From GCA-2689995 sp964529325 (GTDB taxonomy: Bacteria > Fidelibacterota > Marinisomatia > SCGC-AAA003-L08 > GCA-2689995): a stretch of 39,303 bases of DNA. Both the position numbers and the translations under genes were made by a program. The notes beneath the pieces are model-generated. The model was not told where the DNA came from. It ran no database searches and was given only the letters and a program-made list of their open reading frames with translations. The stretch is from positions 1 through 39,303 of the forward strand of contig CAZGWH010000014.1 in the NCBI GenBank assembly GCA_964529325.1, in the 5' to 3' direction. Positions within the stretch are counted from its first letter, which is position 1, and every line of letters starts with the position of its first letter. Of the stretch, positions 16,801-26,719 are shown in pieces.

Positions 16801-19237
16801 TGGTATTGATGATTATTATACAATTTCTGGACCAGATGAAAATGAAGGTGATGGCATTTTAAATGCTTATGATACCGGTGAAAAAGATGGAATTTTAGAT
16901 ACGGGTGATGGTGTGTATGGAGGTGAAGGTGATTATAAACAGAATTATGATATAGTAGATGATACAAATGGTGATGGTATAAAAGATTATCCAGATTTTG
17001 AAGTGAAGAGTCGAAAAGTTGAAGTAAGATTAGATTACGATTATAATGATGATTTTAACATGAGCTTTCAATCTGGATATTCTTGGATAAAATCTCAGCA
17101 AGTAACAGGAATTGGAAGGTACTTGACAGAAGGTTGGGAATACACATATTATCAATATCGATTAAGATATAAAAATTGGTTTGCTCAAACTTATTTGAAC
17201 AAAAGTTTCTCAGGAGAAACAAGAGGATATAATCTTGGAGATCGAATTAAAGATCAGTCTATGGATTTTGCTGTTCAATTACAGAATAATTTTAAAATAA
17301 GAGAATATGAACCATTTACAACTGAAATTGTGTGGGGAATCGATTTTAATAGATCAATGCCAAAAACATTTGGTACTATATTAAATGATGGTCCAAATGG
17401 ATATGATAATGATGGGGATAGTTATTTTCTTCAAAATGATAAAATTGATAATAACGGTGACGGAAATGTCGATGAACCGGGTGAACAATATAACGCATGC
17501 TGTGATGGTTTAGATAATAATAATAATGGACAAATTGATGAAAAAGGAGAGGGTGTAGATGAGCCTGATGAATTTGACGATGTAACTTCAAATCAATATG
17601 GAATATATTACCAAACAAATACAGCATTGACTTGGGATAAAAAATGGGAATTAATAACCGCAGCTCGGTTAGATTATCATGATCAAATATCTGATGAAGG
17701 ATTACAGTTTGGCCCTAAAATTGGTTTATTTTATAATCCGTCTGATTTATATTCAATTCGATTTACTTTTGGTAAGGCATTTAATACCCCTACTTCAACA
17801 ATCCTTCATACCGATTTATATATTGGAGAAGAATTATTCTTCCCTGTGTATTTAAGAGGTAATAAAAATGGTACACCATATCCTCGTGTTAATTTAGAGG
17901 AAACGAATGTGGTAACTCCAACCTATTTAGTTCCAATTAATGAGGTAAATAATATTGATGATTGTATTGATGTTACAGGAGAGTGGTGTTCTAAGCAAAT
18001 TGGATATTATGAGTTTGATGATGGTTCTGGGAATTCATATACTGAAAGGGTTGATGGAGCTCCTTATTTTTATAATTTACAAGATGCAAATGCACCCAAT
18101 GATATGATTCCTGTAGATACTTCTGTATATCAAATATTTATTCCTGAGGCAAATGGCGATGGTGTTTACTATTCATCAGAGGAAACTTATAATTTACCTG
18201 ATGTTGAACCATTAAAATCAGAGGAAATAAATTCTTGGGAAGTAGGATTTAAGGGAATGATATCTGAAAAAACAATTATGACAGCAGATTATTATATTAG
18301 TCATTATCTTGATTTCTTTAGTCCTGCAACTTTTATTACTCCTGTTGTTGTAAAAAAAGGAACAGAAGATTTAGTTGGATTTATTCCACCTAATGAACAT
18401 GGACTTCAAGCTCCTTACGGTACTTCATGGGACGGTGTAGATAATGATTTTGATTGGCAATCTTATGCGCCATATTTTGATTGGACAGATGATAAAAATG
18501 GGGATGGTAATCCAATTGATAATGGCGAATGGGGATTTGTAGATTTTGGTACTCCAAGTACAGTTTATAATTATGACACTGGTGAATATGAAGAACAACC
18601 ATTTACAGTACATACACCGCATGATGTTGGTTTTTCAGGAAATGCTATTGATGGTCAATATCAAGATGTGAGTTATTTGTGGGAAGCTGTAGGTGTTGAT
18701 GAATGGCATCCTCAGCAGGGATTAAGCGAAGCCGAAAAAGTTGCATTCTTTGGAACTGATAGTATTCCAGGAAGACCTTATGCTCCACCACAAATTTTAT
18801 TAGCATCAATGAACTATGGTAGTGTGTGGATGCAGGGAGTGGATGCAGGGTTTACACATATTTTTTCGAAAGAATTAATATTTGATGGTAATTTTTCATG
18901 GTACAATTCAACAACTTATTATAATGAATTAACTAAAAAAGAAGAACCAATTAATGCGCCAAAGTTTAAATGGAATTTTGGTTTAAAATGGGCATCACCT
19001 TATGGAGATATGGCTTTAAGTTATAGGCATGTCGATCAATTTGAATGGCAAGATGGATTATGGGCGGGAATGATTGGGCCATATAATTTATTTGATTTCC
19101 ATTATAATTATACAGTTACTGACAATTTAAAATTAAGTTTTTCTGCAATGAATTTTCTCAATGATGTACATAGAGAAATTGTTGGTGGAGCAAAAATGGG
19201 AAGGCAAGTTATTTTTAGGTTAACATCTTCATTCTAA
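13893..19237 (+). CDS. Giant TonB-dependent receptor with Asp/Asn-Gly repeat insertion (split by an assembly gap)
   Basis: One gene interrupted only by a run of N. Removing the 100 N and one copy of the duplicated 55-bp contig end joins both halves in frame, giving about 1729 residues; no stop occurs from 15971 to 19237. Residues 1-20 are a signal peptide, 21-98 a carboxypeptidase-regulatory-like domain (IIQGIIKDKRSKQPLIGANV), and 115-235 the plug (GTTVTGAKRKEK, SIRGFNSSFSSRLLTLTDGR, VVLGPATALYGANAHSGVVNI). Barrel strands start, then about 650 residues (about 335-980) are repeats of D-x-N/D-x-N-G-x-W-D/N-x-G-E type resembling EF-hand calcium loops. The barrel then resumes and ends with VIFRLTSSF. 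It imports an unknown ligand across the outer membrane. Usual receptors are roughly 700-1100 residues. A PAP2 gene follows 3 bases later. Confidence 0.9.
15761..15970. other. Scaffold gap (100 N) flanked by identical 55-bp contig ends
   Basis: N occupies 15816-15915. The 55 bases before it (15761-15815) are identical to the 55 after it (15916-15970). This is the mark of two contigs that overlap by one assembly k-mer but were joined with a default spacer. Collapsing the overlap keeps the receptor frame open. A tandem 55-bp repeat is possible but would shift the frame. Confidence 0.9.
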
Positions 19238-19240
19238 TTT

Positions 19241-19813
19241 ATGAATTCTTTTTTTAATTCTATAATTGAATTAGATGAGATAATATTAAATTTTATAAAT
19301 CTTAAATTATCAAATCCACTATTTGATTTTTTAATGCCAATCATTGATAAACCGGTCGGATTCATTCTTCCGGTTTTGTTTTTTTGGATATATTTAATTT
19401 TTAAAAATCCATTAAAACGAATTCATTTAATAATACTTATACCCGCTGTTATTGGTGTAACAGACCAAGTGGGATATAAAATTAAAAAAATGGAATTAAG
19501 AGATCGACCATGGGTTACTCATGAAGAGATAAATCATTTGGGTGGTAATGGGGGAAAACATTATTCATTTCCTTCTAATCATGCGTCTAATTCAATGGCA
19601 ATTGCAGTGATGTTTTTTAGTATTTTAGGTTCGAGGTATAGGTTCTTATTTATATTCGCTTTTATCGCTGGTTTTTCTCGAATCTATATTGGAGTTCATT
19701 ACCCGGGCGATGTCTTGTGTGGGTTTGTATTAGGAGGGTGTGTTGCCAGAATAGTATTTCTGGCAACGAATAAATTACTATCTAATTGGGTAGAATATCA
19801 TCAGGCATCTTAA
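19241..19813 (+). CDS. PAP2 superfamily membrane phosphatase
   Basis: A 190-residue integral membrane protein of the type 2 phosphatidic acid phosphatase family. All three active-site signatures are present: K82-x6-R89-P90, P111-S112-N113-H114 (within SFPSNHAS), and S146-R147-x5-H153-x3-D157 (SRIYIGVHYPGD). Hydrophobic helices lie between them. Members remove phosphate from lipid phosphates such as undecaprenyl pyrophosphate (BacA-independent recycling), phosphatidylglycerol phosphate or lipid A. The exact substrate cannot be told. It begins 3 bases after the receptor gene and is probably cotranscribed with it. Its last 32 bases overlap the convergent DUF3467 gene. Confidence 0.9.
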   Translation: MNSFFNSIIELDEIILNFINLKLSNPLFDFLMPIIDKPVGFILPVLFFWIYLIFKNPLKRIHLIILIPAVIGVTDQVGYKIKKMELRDRPWVTHEEINHLGGNGGKHYSFPSNHASNSMAIAVMFFSILGSRYRFLFIFAFIAGFSRIYIGVHYPGDVLCGFVLGGCVARIVFLATNKLLSNWVEYHQAS

Positions 19814-20105
19814 AAGGAGATTGTGTCATTCCTTTAGGACCCTGAGTTTTTATTTCACCAAATTTTGATTCATATTTCTTTACATTATCTTGAAGAATAT
19901 TTAATAGCGTTTTTAAATGCGTCGGTGCCATTATAATTCTTGATTTTACTTTTGCTTTTTTCAATCCAGGTGCAACACGAATAAAATCTAAAATAAATTC
20001 AGCTTGTGAATGTGAAGCAATTGTTAAATTTGCATATTCACCTTGACCTGTTTGATCATCTAATTCAATTTGAATTTGATGTTGTTTTTTTGTTTTTTCA
20101 TCCAT
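19782..20105 (-). CDS. DUF3467 family protein
   Basis: A 107-residue cytoplasmic protein matching DUF3467. An N-terminal polar leader is followed by YANLTIASHSQAEFILDFIRVAPGL, then KSRIIMAPTHLKTLLNILQDNVKKYESKFGEI. This pattern of an ANxxxxxHSxxEFxxDF strand-helix and a MxPxHxKxLxxxLxxNxxxYE helix is well conserved across many phyla, but no function has been shown. It follows the zinc-ribbon gene by 6 bases, so the two form a small operon. The end overlaps the convergent PAP2 gene by 32 bases. Confidence 0.85.
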   Translation of the reverse strand: MDEKTKKQHQIQIELDDQTGQGEYANLTIASHSQAEFILDFIRVAPGLKKAKVKSRIIMAPTHLKTLLNILQDNVKKYESKFGEIKTQGPKGMTQSPFKMPDDILPN

Positions 20106-20111
20106 AATAAA

Positions 20112-20522
20112 TTATGCCTCTCCTTCAACATTAGAATCATTCTTTTTATTGAATTCTAACCAATCGTCATCTAATCCTTTCCACTTACGGAATTCTTTTT
20201 CATCGGTGCTAACTTCATGTAAATCAACATTGATATCATCATAACGATCCATTTTTTCTGCTTTATCTTCATACTCATTTGGATCGGTATCATCTCGTTG
20301 TTCTTTTTCAGTTTCGTTCTTTTTGATTTCGTCACCATAAAGCGTTTCATCAAAAAAGTCGATATTACTCACGATTCCTTGCATCATTAAAAATTCCAAG
20401 AAACCTAAATATCGTTTATCCTTTAGATTTACACCACATGTTAAACAAGTTAGTTTTTTTTCCAAGTGCTCCTCAGGTATCGAGCTGGAGCATTTTGGAC
20501 AAATTAGTCCTTCAAAACTCAT
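20112..20522 (-). CDS. Zinc-ribbon hypothetical protein
   Basis: A 136-residue protein of unknown function. Residues 8-34 hold two CxxC pairs (ICPKCSS and LTCLTCGVN) that should form a zinc ribbon. A short hydrophobic patch (YLGFLEFLMMQGIV) follows, then a long acidic and lysine-rich C-terminus (many Asp/Glu, e.g. DPNEYEDKAEKMDRYDD). No catalytic motif is visible. It is the first gene of a two-gene operon with the DUF3467 gene (6-base gap). The acidic tail and zinc knuckle would suit a protein- or nucleic-acid-binding adaptor, but this is only a guess. Confidence 0.65.
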   Translation of the reverse strand: MSFEGLICPKCSSSIPEEHLEKKLTCLTCGVNLKDKRYLGFLEFLMMQGIVSNIDFFDETLYGDEIKKNETEKEQRDDTDPNEYEDKAEKMDRYDDINVDLHEVSTDEKEFRKWKGLDDDWLEFNKKNDSNVEGEA

Positions 20523-20602
20523 ATATTTCCCTTCAATATTAGTGGGGAAATATAAAAGGAGTAAACATCAGTTACAAAGAGTTTTAGTAAGTAATTTTAT
20601 GT

Positions 20603-21775
20603 CTATTTGTAAAGAAATTTTAATCTATTCTTTTCAGGCGTAGAAATGCTTTCATTTCGTCTTTTTTTCATACGAGTACATGTTTCTAAAAAAGGGTTCC
20701 ATTTAACTATTTCAGATTTTCCCCATCTGAAGGATGAAATGTGTTTTTCTTGAAAATCCCCACCAAATACATTTGCTCCTGTCCCAATAAAAGTTCCTGT
20801 ATTGAGCATTGTTGAAATTCCAGTACGGACAAAATCTCCGATCATTGCACCAATAAATATTTCTCCTGTTGGTATTTCTATCTTTGGAAAATTAAATTTA
20901 ATTTTCCCATAGGTATTTTTTAAATCACTATTATTTGTATTTGCTCCCAAATTGACCCATTCACCAACATAGCTATGTCCTAAAAATCCATCATGTTGTT
21001 TATTGCTATAGCCATGAATTATCGAATCCTCAATCTCACCCCCAATTTTACAAACAGGTCCAATAATAACATTGCCTCTTAACTTTGTCCCAGGATTTAT
21101 TATTGAGTTCTTTCCAATTACAATTGGCCCTTGTAACAATGCACCAATATCAATTTTCACATTTTCTTCAATTATTATTGGTCCATTTGATGCATCTAAA
21201 ATTACTCCTGCTTTAATTTCAGTATTTTCAGTACAATGAATTTTTTCCTCATCAATCATAATGACAGAATGGTGAATTTTACCATGACGAATTGAAAAGT
21301 TTTTTAAAAAATCTTCTTCAATTTGATGTTGGCTTGCAGTAATTGCATCCCATAAAAATGATATATGTGGGAATTCTATTTGTGAAGTAATTTTTAATTT
21401 TGAAGTAATTAAATCATCTATTTTATGAATACTAATTTTTTCAGTTTCGGAAAATGCAAATAGAATATCCTCGTTTGCATAACTTTTACCGTCAGAAACT
21501 TTCTGAATTATGCTATCATCCCAAATAGTTGATCCATTTAACCAAATTCCGGGAGAAATTAATTCAGGGTTTACCGTCATATTATCAAAACGATAAGATA
21601 TCAATTCTTCCATTTCTTTTCGTACGATCAAGGTAAGAGAATCCGTTGGATCCAATAAATTTATTAATCGTTCTAAATTTGTAAATTGACCACAGCGAAC
21701 TTCAAATGTAGCATGCATATCTGTAAAAGGTTGTAAAAATTGTGCAAATTTGTCTTCAAATAATATATAGTTCAT
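20603..21775 (-). CDS. GlmU-like sugar nucleotidyltransferase/acyltransferase (alternative bacterial type)
   Basis: A 390-residue protein of the alternative GlmU-like family found in Bacteroidetes and relatives. The N-terminal half starts MNYILFEDKFAQFLQPFTDMHATFEVRCG, a degenerate nucleotidyltransferase domain that lacks the usual GxGTRMxP loop. The C-terminal half is a left-handed beta-helix of hexapeptide repeats (IIEENVKIDIGALLQGPIVIG and IINPGTKLRGNVIIGPVCKIGG) ending in GANVFGGD. The family is annotated as UDP-GlcNAc diphosphorylase/GlcN-1-P acetyltransferase-like and probably acts in cell-envelope sugar nucleotide synthesis. It overlaps the upstream gene by 4 bases (ATGA), so the pair is coupled. 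Confidence 0.82.
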   Translation of the reverse strand: MNYILFEDKFAQFLQPFTDMHATFEVRCGQFTNLERLINLLDPTDSLTLIVRKEMEELISYRFDNMTVNPELISPGIWLNGSTIWDDSIIQKVSDGKSYANEDILFAFSETEKISIHKIDDLITSKLKITSQIEFPHISFLWDAITASQHQIEEDFLKNFSIRHGKIHHSVIMIDEEKIHCTENTEIKAGVILDASNGPIIIEENVKIDIGALLQGPIVIGKNSIINPGTKLRGNVIIGPVCKIGGEIEDSIIHGYSNKQHDGFLGHSYVGEWVNLGANTNNSDLKNTYGKIKFNFPKIEIPTGEIFIGAMIGDFVRTGISTMLNTGTFIGTGANVFGGDFQEKHISSFRWGKSEIVKWNPFLETCTRMKKRRNESISTPEKNRLKFLYK

Positions 21776-22305
21776 GATATTTTTAGTATTTTTTTTATTC
21801 GTCCATAGCTTGTTTCTAAAAAATTAGTATCAGTCATATCTATCTGTATATTGTAAAAGGAATCTGAATACTTAGATTTAAATCCAATTTTATAGCCTGC
21901 ATTTAATTGATTTATTTTTTTTGAAATATCAATATTTGGTTTTGGATTTAAATCAATAATCATATCATATTTTTTCATCAAATTAATTTCTTCAGGAAAT
22001 GATTTAATCGCGTTTCCTTTTTTATTATAAAGAATTTTTTCACAAGAAATATTTTCAAATAGATTTTCTAAATTTTTTGATAGACAAATTTTCACATTAA
22101 TACCTCTCAAACTCAATTCATTTAAAGATTGAAAAGAATATGATGCAATTCTACAACTGTTTTCATCGAATGGAAAAAATATTAAAATATCATTATTGAT
22201 TCGAGAAACATTATCGATAGTTAGTGAGGAATTTATTTTTTTGAAATAGGTTCGAAGTGTTAAAATTCCCACCTTGTATTTTAATTGAAAATCATGAAGA
22301 TTCAT
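21772..22305 (-). CDS. Hypothetical protein, possible glycosyltransferase-9/DUF6913-like
   Basis: A 177-residue protein that I do not firmly recognise. It shows an alternating beta/alpha pattern: ILIFFPFDENSCRIASYSFQSLNEL, then VKICLSKNLENLF, then KKYDMIIDLNPKPNIDISKKI and AGYKIGFKSKYSDSFYNIQID. The YDxxIDLNP...AGYKIGFK layout recalls the second half of heptosyltransferase-like (family 9) proteins and DUF6913 proteins, but it is too short for a full glycosyltransferase. It is coupled by a 4-base overlap to the GlmU-like gene, supporting a role in envelope sugar metabolism. The start codon lies 51 bases from the divergent M23 peptidase start. Confidence 0.55.
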   Translation of the reverse strand: MNLHDFQLKYKVGILTLRTYFKKINSSLTIDNVSRINNDILIFFPFDENSCRIASYSFQSLNELSLRGINVKICLSKNLENLFENISCEKILYNKKGNAIKSFPEEINLMKKYDMIIDLNPKPNIDISKKINQLNAGYKIGFKSKYSDSFYNIQIDMTDTNFLETSYGRIKKILKIS

Positions 22306-22355
22306 CTATCATTAAATTTACGATGAGCAACTTAAGAATTCTGAGAACAAAACAA

Positions 22356-24362
22356 ATGAAAAAAATATTTTATTATATAGTGATTTCTATCCTTGGGAGT
22401 ACTGAATTAGGCAATGAAACATATCTTTGGCCAACCGATGCGAGTAAGACAATAACAACTGTTTTTGGCGATGTTCGTCCAAGAAGGTACCATGCTGGAT
22501 TAGATATCCGAACTTATGGGCGTTCTGGAGATGATTTATATGCGATTGAAGATGGGTATATTGAACGAGTTCGAGTGAGTTCTTCTGGTTATGGTAAAGC
22601 ACTTTATCTTCGATTAAATGATGGTCGAATAGTTGTTTATGCACATATGTCAGAATTTTCACCTAAATTGAGTGAACTCGCAAAACGGTTTCAGAAAAAA
22701 GAACAATCATATTCAATTAATCAAATATTAGATCCCAATAAATATCCAGTAAAAAAGGGAGATATTATAGGCTATACAGGTGATACAGGTAGTATTTCTG
22801 GACCTCATCTCCATTTTGAAATTAGAGATAATTCAAATAGGCCGATTAATCCATTATTAACAAATTATAAAATAAAAGACACACAATTTCCAGAAGCACA
22901 AGAAATTTCAATTATACCACTTGAAGAAATATCAAGAATAAATAATCAAATTCAGCCAATTACATTTGAATTGAAAAAGATAAATACACAAAATTATAAA
23001 TTAGAAAACCCAATTAATGTGAGTGGTCCTTTTGGAATAGCTGTGAAAATTATTGATAGAATAGATGGACAACCATTTCGATTTGGGCTTTTTGGATTAG
23101 ACTTATTTATTGATGGTATTAAACAATATTCAATAAAATACGAAAATTTTGATTTTGATGAAGGCGAATTAGTTTATACTGAAAGAGATTATGCATTAAT
23201 TCAATCTGGCGAAGGGAAGTTTTATCGATTATTTACAGACCAAAACCGAAAAAAATTATCTTTTCATGAAGAAGGTAATAATAATTTAAATAATTTAAGT
23301 AATGGAAAACATGAATTTAAAATATCCGCATTTGATTATAATCAGAATACAATAACCATTAGAGGTAAGTTAATCCTTAATGAATTTCAATCATCAATAA
23401 TATTAGCAAAATCAACAACAAATAAAACAGCATTTAATGATAAATGTTTGGATTGTGAAATTCATCAGTATGAACATGGCACTTTTTTATCAGTCCCTAA
23501 AATTGGATTTTCAAAATCCCCCCAAATTTCATTTAATTCATCATTAGGCCATAAAAATATAATTGAGTTACACACATTTGAAAATAATGAAAATTATAAT
23601 TTTGTATTTAATTCTACAGATTTAAATAAGATAAATGGAATTATAATTGAATCTGAAAATATCAAATTAGATTATTTAATACATGGGATTTCTACTATTC
23701 CAGGAAAGCCATTTGAATTAGGTCTTGAAAATATTACAGTTAAAGGTTCTGGTGATACATTTTATGATTCTTCATTTGTATGGATTCGGAAATTGGACTC
23801 TATTCCAGAGCTAACAAAAGGCGAAATTATTGAAGGACCATGGGAAATAGGACCAGATTTTATTCCATATCGAAATCAAATTGAAATTGAAATTATTTCA
23901 TCACAAATCGATGAAAAATTAATAGAACAACATTCAATCTATTATTTAAACAAAAATAATGGTGCATGGTATTTTATGCCAACAACAATATTTACTAAAG
24001 ATTATAAATCATTTAATACGTCTGCTCTTTCGGGTGAAATTTTTGCATTGATAAAAGAGAATAATCCACCCGTATTGAGTGGACTTAATCCGAAATTTGG
24101 GAAAAAATTAAATTCAAAGAGTTTGAATTATCTTACATTTAATATAAAAGATGATTTATCAGGAATTGATGGTGAAAATGATGTGGAAATAAAAATTAAT
24201 AATCAAAAAATTATTCACGAATATAATTCTTATCGAAAAGAAGTGAAATATATATTAAGTGAAAATTTAATAAATGGCAGAAATGATATTAATATTACCC
24301 TAAAAGATAGAGCCGGAAATTTAAAGGAGTTAAATGGCCATTGGATTTTTGATTTAGATTAG
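22356..24362 (+). CDS. M23 family metallopeptidase, exported
   Basis: A 668-residue protein from the ATG at 22356, which I prefer over ATGs at 22257 and 22323 because it begins directly with a signal peptide (MKKIFYYIVISILG) and avoids overlapping the divergent gene. Residues about 25-165 form the LytM/M23 domain with its zinc ligands in place: H46 and D50 in YHAGLDIR, H151 and H153 in GPHLHFEIRD, plus VYAHMSEF. It should cleave peptidoglycan cross-links or act as a division or envelope factor. The remaining 500 residues look like beta-sandwich domains (a late one around SGIDGENDVEIKINNQ and a final AGNLKELNGHW), perhaps for binding the wall. No close relative of the C-terminal part is recognised. 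Confidence 0.85.
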   Translation: MKKIFYYIVISILGSTELGNETYLWPTDASKTITTVFGDVRPRRYHAGLDIRTYGRSGDDLYAIEDGYIERVRVSSSGYGKALYLRLNDGRIVVYAHMSEFSPKLSELAKRFQKKEQSYSINQILDPNKYPVKKGDIIGYTGDTGSISGPHLHFEIRDNSNRPINPLLTNYKIKDTQFPEAQEISIIPLEEISRINNQIQPITFELKKINTQNYKLENPINVSGPFGIAVKIIDRIDGQPFRFGLFGLDLFIDGIKQYSIKYENFDFDEGELVYTERDYALIQSGEGKFYRLFTDQNRKKLSFHEEGNNNLNNLSNGKHEFKISAFDYNQNTITIRGKLILNEFQSSIILAKSTTNKTAFNDKCLDCEIHQYEHGTFLSVPKIGFSKSPQISFNSSLGHKNIIELHTFENNENYNFVFNSTDLNKINGIIIESENIKLDYLIHGISTIPGKPFELGLENITVKGSGDTFYDSSFVWIRKLDSIPELTKGEIIEGPWEIGPDFIPYRNQIEIEIISSQIDEKLIEQHSIYYLNKNNGAWYFMPTTIFTKDYKSFNTSALSGEIFALIKENNPPVLSGLNPKFGKKLNSKSLNYLTFNIKDDLSGIDGENDVEIKINNQKIIHEYNSYRKEVKYILSENLINGRNDINITLKDRAGNLKELNGHWIFDLD

Positions 24363-24573
24363 TAATATTATTAAAGTGTATTATTAATTATAATATTAAT
24401 CCAACTTTTTGATATTTTACTTACCTTTAGGATTAATAATTTTAATGGTGTTAATAATTTAAAAGAAACAATTTAGGTAATTTAAAAAGTGTTTAATTTT
24501 TGACAAAGAATTATTTTCAATTGAATAAGATTAACACATTTATTTTAAATTTTATAAAAAGAGTTAATTTAAT

Positions 24574-26187
24574 ATGAATAAAATAAATAAAATGATGACG
24601 GCAGAGCAACTACTACATGACCCATTACTAAATAAAGGTACAGCTTTTACACAAGCGGAAAGAGATTTATTTGGCCTTAATGGATTATTACCTCCACGAG
24701 TTCTTACAATTGATGAACAGAAAACTCGGATTCTTAAAAACTTCAATTCTAAACAAAATGATATTGAAAAATATATCTATTTAATGGGATTACATGATAG
24801 AAATGAAACCTTATTTTATCGAATTATTATTGATGAAATAGAAGAAATGATGCCAATTATTTATACCCCTACAGTAGGTGAGGCTTGTGAGAAGTTTGGG
24901 TATTTATATCGCCGCCCAAGGGGTTTATATGTTTCTTATAAGGATAAGGGAAATATAAAATCTATTTTACAAAATTGGCAAAGTAATATAGTCGATATAA
25001 TTGTTGTAACGGATGGTGAACGGATTTTAGGATTGGGTGATCTAGGGGCAAATGGAATGGGTATCCCTATTGGGAAACTTTCTTTATACACTGCCTGTGC
25101 TGGAATTGAACCCTCTAAAACATTACCAATTATGTTAGACTTGGGAACTGAAAATAAAGAGCTATTAAATAATCCCAATTATTTGGGAGTAAAACATCCA
25201 CGAGTTAGAGGGTGTGAATATAACGAGTTTATAGATGAATTTATGGATGCGGTTTCACAAATATTTCCTGACACATTAATTCAATTTGAAGATTTTGCGA
25301 ATAGAAATGCATCTCGACTATTGAAGAAATATCAAAATAATTATCGAATGATGAATGATGATATACAGGGTACTGCGAGTATTTGTGTTGCAGGTATATT
25401 GGGAAGCCAGAAGATAACAGGACGAAAATTATCTGAAGAGAGATTATTGTTTTATGGAGCAGGTGCGGCTGGGATTGGTATTGGAGAATTATATGCACAT
25501 GCAGTTTCTAAAACTGGAATTTCAATTGAAAATGCTAGGCAACAATGTTGGTTTATTGATAGCCGTGGATTGCTAGTTAATGGTCGAGATTATATAACAG
25601 AAGATAAAAAACCATTTGCTCATAAGTTTAAACAATTGAGTGATTTAACTGAAATAATTAGTGAAGTAAAACCGACAGCATTAATTGGAGTTTCTGGACA
25701 AGGGCAAGCATTTACTGAGGATTCGATTAAAAAAATGTCAGAAATCAATAATAGACCTGTTATTTTTGCTCTTTCAAATCCAACCTCCAAATCTGAATGT
25801 ACGGCTGAACAAGCATATAAATGGTCTGATGGGAAATGTATTTTTGCAAGTGGAAGCCCTTTTAATTCAGTTAGCCTTGATGGGAAAACTCATATTCCGG
25901 GTCAAGGAAATAATGCTTATGTTTTTCCAGGTGTTGGGTTGGGTGTAGTTGCATCAAAAGTGAAAAGGGTTACAGATGAAATGTTTCTCATTGCTTCAAA
26001 TATCATTTCTAATTCTTTATCAAAACATGATTTAGAAAATGGTAGAGTTTTCCCCCCTCTTACGAAAATTCGCAAATTATCATTAGATATTGCAACTGCA
26101 ATAACAAATTCAGTTACAGATAATATAAGCAAAGATTCCATTGAAAATAAAATGTATAAAGCATATTATGAAAATTATGATAAATAA
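24574..26187 (+). CDS. maeA: NAD-type malic enzyme (oxaloacetate-decarboxylating malate dehydrogenase)
   Basis: A 537-residue malic enzyme of the large-subunit type (SfcA/MaeA and eukaryotic kind), converting malate to pyruvate and CO2 with reduction of NAD(P). Visible motifs are the catalytic Tyr97 in YTPTVGEACEKFG, the GLGDLGANGMGIPIGKL loop with the catalytic Lys, the metal-binding EDF in QFEDFANRNAS, NDDIQGTA, the nucleotide loop FYGAGAAGIGIG and the ALSNPTSKSECTAEQAY region. Length is near the 565 residues of E. coli MaeA. It is alone, with a 211-base upstream region and 144 bases before cdd. NAD versus NADP preference is inferred from the subgroup only. It would link C4 acids to pyruvate for biosynthesis. 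Confidence 0.95.
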   Translation: MNKINKMMTAEQLLHDPLLNKGTAFTQAERDLFGLNGLLPPRVLTIDEQKTRILKNFNSKQNDIEKYIYLMGLHDRNETLFYRIIIDEIEEMMPIIYTPTVGEACEKFGYLYRRPRGLYVSYKDKGNIKSILQNWQSNIVDIIVVTDGERILGLGDLGANGMGIPIGKLSLYTACAGIEPSKTLPIMLDLGTENKELLNNPNYLGVKHPRVRGCEYNEFIDEFMDAVSQIFPDTLIQFEDFANRNASRLLKKYQNNYRMMNDDIQGTASICVAGILGSQKITGRKLSEERLLFYGAGAAGIGIGELYAHAVSKTGISIENARQQCWFIDSRGLLVNGRDYITEDKKPFAHKFKQLSDLTEIISEVKPTALIGVSGQGQAFTEDSIKKMSEINNRPVIFALSNPTSKSECTAEQAYKWSDGKCIFASGSPFNSVSLDGKTHIPGQGNNAYVFPGVGLGVVASKVKRVTDEMFLIASNIISNSLSKHDLENGRVFPPLTKIRKLSLDIATAITNSVTDNISKDSIENKMYKAYYENYDK

Positions 26188-26331
26188 AATTAAGTATCAG
26201 ATTTAAGAAATCATCTCTTTACAACTTTAATAAATTTTAATATAGAATTAGGAGAAATATTTTAATTATCTATCTTTTGTTAAGCTCCTTAATCATCGTA
26301 TTTTTTACTATAAATTTTGAGACAATTTTTA

Positions 26332-26703
26332 ATGAATCAAACTGAATTATTACAAGAAGCTAAAAAAGCAAGATCCTTTGCAAAAGCAAAATATAGTGAA
26401 TACAAAGTAGGGGCAGCCTTATATTGTGCAAATGGGAAAGTTATTCATGGCTGTAATGTGGAATCTAAAGCATATCCTACAACAATGTGTGCAGAACGAG
26501 TGGCGATTTTTTCAGCAATTTCACAGGGTATTACAAATTTTAAATCAATCGCTGTCATTACTAAGGATGGAGCAACACCTTGTGGGAGTTGTCGTCAAGT
26601 AATTTATGAGTATGCTGGTGATATTCCTGTCTATATTGGTGATTTAAATGGAAATGAATATTGTATTCAAATGAGCGAATTATTACCAAAACCTTTTTTA
26701 TAA
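26332..26703 (+). CDS. cdd: Cytidine deaminase
   Basis: A 123-residue homotetramer-type cytidine deaminase from ATG 26332 (a TTG at 26317 would add five residues and is less likely). The zinc ligands are at C53 (TMCAERVA), C84 and C87 (PCGSCRQV), and the catalytic Glu is E55, almost the same numbering as in Bacillus. FAKAKYSEYKVGAAL and CNVESKAYPTT form the substrate pocket. It turns cytidine and deoxycytidine into uridine and deoxyuridine. It leads a nucleoside salvage operon with udk 16 bases downstream, then tdk and nupC. Confidence 0.95.
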   Translation: MNQTELLQEAKKARSFAKAKYSEYKVGAALYCANGKVIHGCNVESKAYPTTMCAERVAIFSAISQGITNFKSIAVITKDGATPCGSCRQVIYEYAGDIPVYIGDLNGNEYCIQMSELLPKPFL

Positions 26704-26719
26704 AAAAATAAATTATTAA

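Noticed and set aside
15349..18622. Minus-strand frames opposite the receptor gene
   Set aside because: Their products are strings of His, Tyr, Asn and Leu, which is the antisense of Asp/Asn-Gly repeats on the plus strand. They show no family motif.
24500..24531. Sigma-70 promoter before the malic enzyme gene
   Set aside because: TTGACA (24500-24505) is followed by TAAGAT at 24526, a 20-base spacing that is too long for a confident call.
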